From positions 1 through 64,000 of the forward strand of contig NZ_QJKB01000007.1 in NCBI RefSeq assembly GCF_003201815.1: a stretch of 64,000 nt of DNA. The letters are read 5' to 3'. Position 1 is the first letter of the stretch; each line of letters opens with the position of its first letter. The DNA is from Undibacterium pigrum. GTDB lineage: Bacteria; Pseudomonadota; Gammaproteobacteria; Burkholderiales; Burkholderiaceae_D. Shown here piece by piece: positions 62,156 to 64,000 of this stretch. The notes under the pieces are model-generated. The model worked only from the letters and a program-made list of their open reading frames with translations, was not told the DNA's origin and ran no database searches. The translations under genes and the position numbers were made by a program.

Positions 62156-63567
62156 CTTGCTGCGGTTTCCGTGGTCATGGGATTGCTGTCTGCTTCATCC
62201 TGCAAAAGCGAGCGTTTGCCGACTGTCATCGCATGATAAACATAAGCAAGTCCCAGAAACAGGCAAAAAATCCCGAATATCAGCAGATTGTAATAGATCA
62301 TGGTCGCCATGCAAATGCAGGCACTGATCAGCGCAAACACAGGTGAGTAAGGGTAAAACGGTGCGCGGAATGGCCGCACAGTATCCGGCTCTGCGCGACG
62401 CAGTTTGAACAGGGCCAGCATGCTGACGATATACATCAGCAGCGCACCAAAGACGCTCATGGTGAGGATATTCGCTGTCAAACTCTGACCACCTATCTTG
62501 ATCAGTTCATCGCTATATATCGCAGCGATACCGATGGCACCACCTGCCAGAATGGCACGGTGCGGCGTTTTGAAACGCGGGTGGATTTTGGCAAAAAAAT
62601 GCGGCAGATAATTCTCACGCGCCAGTGCAAAAATCTGCCTTGAATAACCAAGTATGATGCCGTGAAAAGAAGCGATCAAACCAAACAGACCCAGCCACAC
62701 CAGCATGTGCAGCCAGTTGCTGTTATTACCGACCACCAGCTTCATCGCCTGCGGCAGCGGGTCATTGATGTTCGCCAGCTTGGTCCAGTCACCCACACCA
62801 CCGGCAAATACCATCACGCCTATCGCCAGCACCACCAGGGTGACGATGCCACCTATGTAAGCGATGGGTATCGAGCGTTGCGGGTTGCGCGATTCTTCTG
62901 CCGCCATTGCCACACCCTCTATCGCCAGAAAGAACCAGATCGCAAACGGGATGGCGGCAAACATACCGGGTAAAGAGGCGATACTGAAATGATCTTGCCC
63001 GGCCCAGCCACCCCTGGTGAAATTGCTCATGCTAAAACCAGGCGACACCACGCCCATGAACACCAGCAATTCAAATATCGCCAGCAAAGTGACGGCCAGC
63101 TCAAAATTGGCGGCGATCTGTATGCCCAGGATATTCAGTGTCATGAACACCAGATAAGCCCCCACCGCTGCCGTCTTGGGATTGATTTCAGGAAATTGCA
63201 CATTCAGATAAGCACCTATCGCCAGCGCAATGGCGGGTGGTGCAAACACGAATTCGATGAGGGTAGCAGCCCCGGCAAAGAATCCACCGAGAGGCCCAAA
63301 AGCCCGCCTGCTATAGGCAAACGGCCCGCCTGCATGCGGTATGGCCGTGGTCAGTTCAGTGAAGCTGAAGATAAAGCTGGTGTACATCGCCGCAATGAAC
63401 AGCGCCGTGACCGTGAAACCCAAAGTGCCAGCAGAAGCCCAGCCATAACTCCAGCCAAAATACTCGCCCGAGATGACCAGCCCCACCGCAATGCCCCACA
63501 ACTGCAAACTACCCAGCGTAGGTTTCAACTGCGCAGTCGTGCCTGAGCTTGCCTGATCGGGTGTCAT
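62152..63567 (-). CDS. eat: Ethanolamine permease
   Basis: 471 residues from ATG 63567 (GAGG about 8 bases upstream on the minus strand); a GTG four codons earlier is an alternative. APC-superfamily transporter with about twelve transmembrane segments (LWGIAVGLVISGEYFGWSYG, IPHAGGPFAYSRRAFGPLGG with the family glycine motif, IEGVAMAAEESRNPQRSIPIAY). It imports ethanolamine for EutBC; operon overlap confirms the role. First gene of the operon. Confidence 0.93.
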   Translation of the reverse strand: MTPDQASSGTTAQLKPTLGSLQLWGIAVGLVISGEYFGWSYGWASAGTLGFTVTALFIAAMYTSFIFSFTELTTAIPHAGGPFAYSRRAFGPLGGFFAGAATLIEFVFAPPAIALAIGAYLNVQFPEINPKTAAVGAYLVFMTLNILGIQIAANFELAVTLLAIFELLVFMGVVSPGFSMSNFTRGGWAGQDHFSIASLPGMFAAIPFAIWFFLAIEGVAMAAEESRNPQRSIPIAYIGGIVTLVVLAIGVMVFAGGVGDWTKLANINDPLPQAMKLVVGNNSNWLHMLVWLGLFGLIASFHGIILGYSRQIFALARENYLPHFFAKIHPRFKTPHRAILAGGAIGIAAIYSDELIKIGGQSLTANILTMSVFGALLMYIVSMLALFKLRRAEPDTVRPFRAPFYPYSPVFALISACICMATMIYYNLLIFGIFCLFLGLAYVYHAMTVGKRSLLQDEADSNPMTTETAAR

Positions 63568-63579
63568 GGATAGCCTCAC

Positions 63580-63674
63580 TGTGGGGTAGGGTGAGTCAAG
63601 TATCCATGATTCAGGGAGTTATCACAAGTGCCAGAATTGGGTTGGAGGGGAGGCTCTAGAGGCGCGGGTAGGGG
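63580..63674. promoter_or_regulatory. Upstream region of the ethanolamine operon
   Basis: Only about 95 bp between the ethanolamine permease and the Fic gene end. The operon promoter must lie here or within the Fic gene; none is obvious, so read-through from the Fic gene is possible. Confidence 0.4.
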
Positions 63675-64000
63675 CTATGGTACTTGCTCACCTCTGGCAA
63701 TCTTGAATTCTTCATAGCGCTGCATCGCGCCAGTGTCACCTGCTTGTTCTGCGATATGAGATTTGGCATGACTGCTGCCATCCAGTCCAGGAATCGCTTG
63801 AATGTATTCGCCCCAGTGCCCGGTAAAAGCCTGTTCGCGCAGATGAGGTTTCAGGTAAGCGTCCAGTATGCCTTTGCCCGGCTTTGCCAGCTCATTGCTC
63901 AACGCTTGAAGATAAGCGCCTTTTGATGAAGCTTGCCAGTCTATGAAGATACCAGCTCTTGCACATAGTTCGGTATGCACAAGCAGCATTGTACGACCGT
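63675..64000 (-). CDS. Fic-domain protein, C-terminal part (runs off the window)
   Basis: The frame is open to the window edge and begins within GRTMLLVHTELCARAG, which follows the Fic motif (HPFxxGNGR) located beyond the edge; only its GR end is seen. Then IDWQASSKGAYLQALSNEL and ILDAYLKPHLREQA, typical of the C-terminal half of Fic/filamentation-type AMP-transferases. The end is KIARGEQVP. It is unrelated in detail to the Fic protein at 15038. It lies immediately upstream of the ethanolamine operon on the same strand. Confidence 0.75.
   Translation of the reverse strand, partial: GRTMLLVHTELCARAGIFIDWQASSKGAYLQALSNELAKPGKGILDAYLKPHLREQAFTGHWGEYIQAIPGLDGSSHAKSHIAEQAGDTGAMQRYEEFKIARGEQVP

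Overview
The window looks like chromosome of a betaproteobacterium, most likely an Oxalobacteraceae member (Undibacterium/Janthinobacterium/Duganella type). This is inferred from moderate GC, Gram-negative lipoproteins and outer-membrane proteins, abundant PAS/GGDEF/EAL/MCP signalling, a PoxB-type pyruvate oxidase, secreted hydrolases, and REP-like palindromes of the GTAGGAGCGGCTTTAGCC type. No rRNA, tRNA or CRISPR array was seen.

Region by region. 1-5.1 kb is a rearranged accessory zone: the end of an IS5-type element that cuts off a Sel1-repeat gene, a lipoprotein gene and its partner, a 40-residue zinc-ribbon peptide, a DUF5675 gene, a full-length Sel1 gene, and several decayed copies of one duplicated segment. 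5.1-8.1 kb is a divergent sgrR-like regulator and MFS exporter pair. 8.2-9.0 kb is an orphan gene. 9.2-9.4 kb is a compact candidate small transcription unit. 9.5-11.8 kb is an EF-G paralogue with a possible leader peptide. 12.2-14.5 kb is cheW plus a PAS-MCP receptor, followed by a decayed second copy of the EF-G 3' end and its terminator. 15.0-16.3 kb is a Fic protein behind striking palindromic and tandem repeats. 16.4-18.8 kb is a PAS/GAF-GGDEF-EAL protein. 19.0-19.3 kb is a MITE-like element. 19.4-21.0 kb is a secreted M64 peptidase.

22.3-28.1 kb (minus strand) is a four-gene signalling operon: single-domain response regulator, REC-GGDEF-EAL, and two overlapping PAS histidine kinases, one with tandemly duplicated PAS domains. 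28.6-43.4 kb holds periplasmic proteins, a 993-residue orphan, a DUF2199 protein, a WXXGXW lipoprotein, a zinc peptidase, a GH75 chitosanase and adjacent lipoprotein, poxB overlapping a PHB-depolymerase-type esterase, and a membrane protein followed by a 24-residue membrane peptide. 43.5-50.9 kb has two AT-rich small genes, a divergent DUF4442/TetR pair around a palindromic operator, a polysaccharide deacetylase, and tandem membrane ankyrin-like paralogues. 51.0-59.7 kb has rsgA, a DUF4214 surface protein, an SDR, a GH18 chitinase with a lectin-like tail, a VapBC-type module and an outer-membrane barrel. 59.9-63.6 kb is an ethanolamine utilisation operon (permease, eutB, eutC) without microcompartment genes. 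The last bases are the C-terminal part of a second Fic protein.

Themes: c-di-GMP and chemotaxis signalling; chitin/chitosan degradation by enzymes without visible export signals; and local duplication and decay. Start codons were moved to the best supported site where signal peptides or ribosome binding sites favoured it. All functions are inferred from sequence motifs; no database search was possible.
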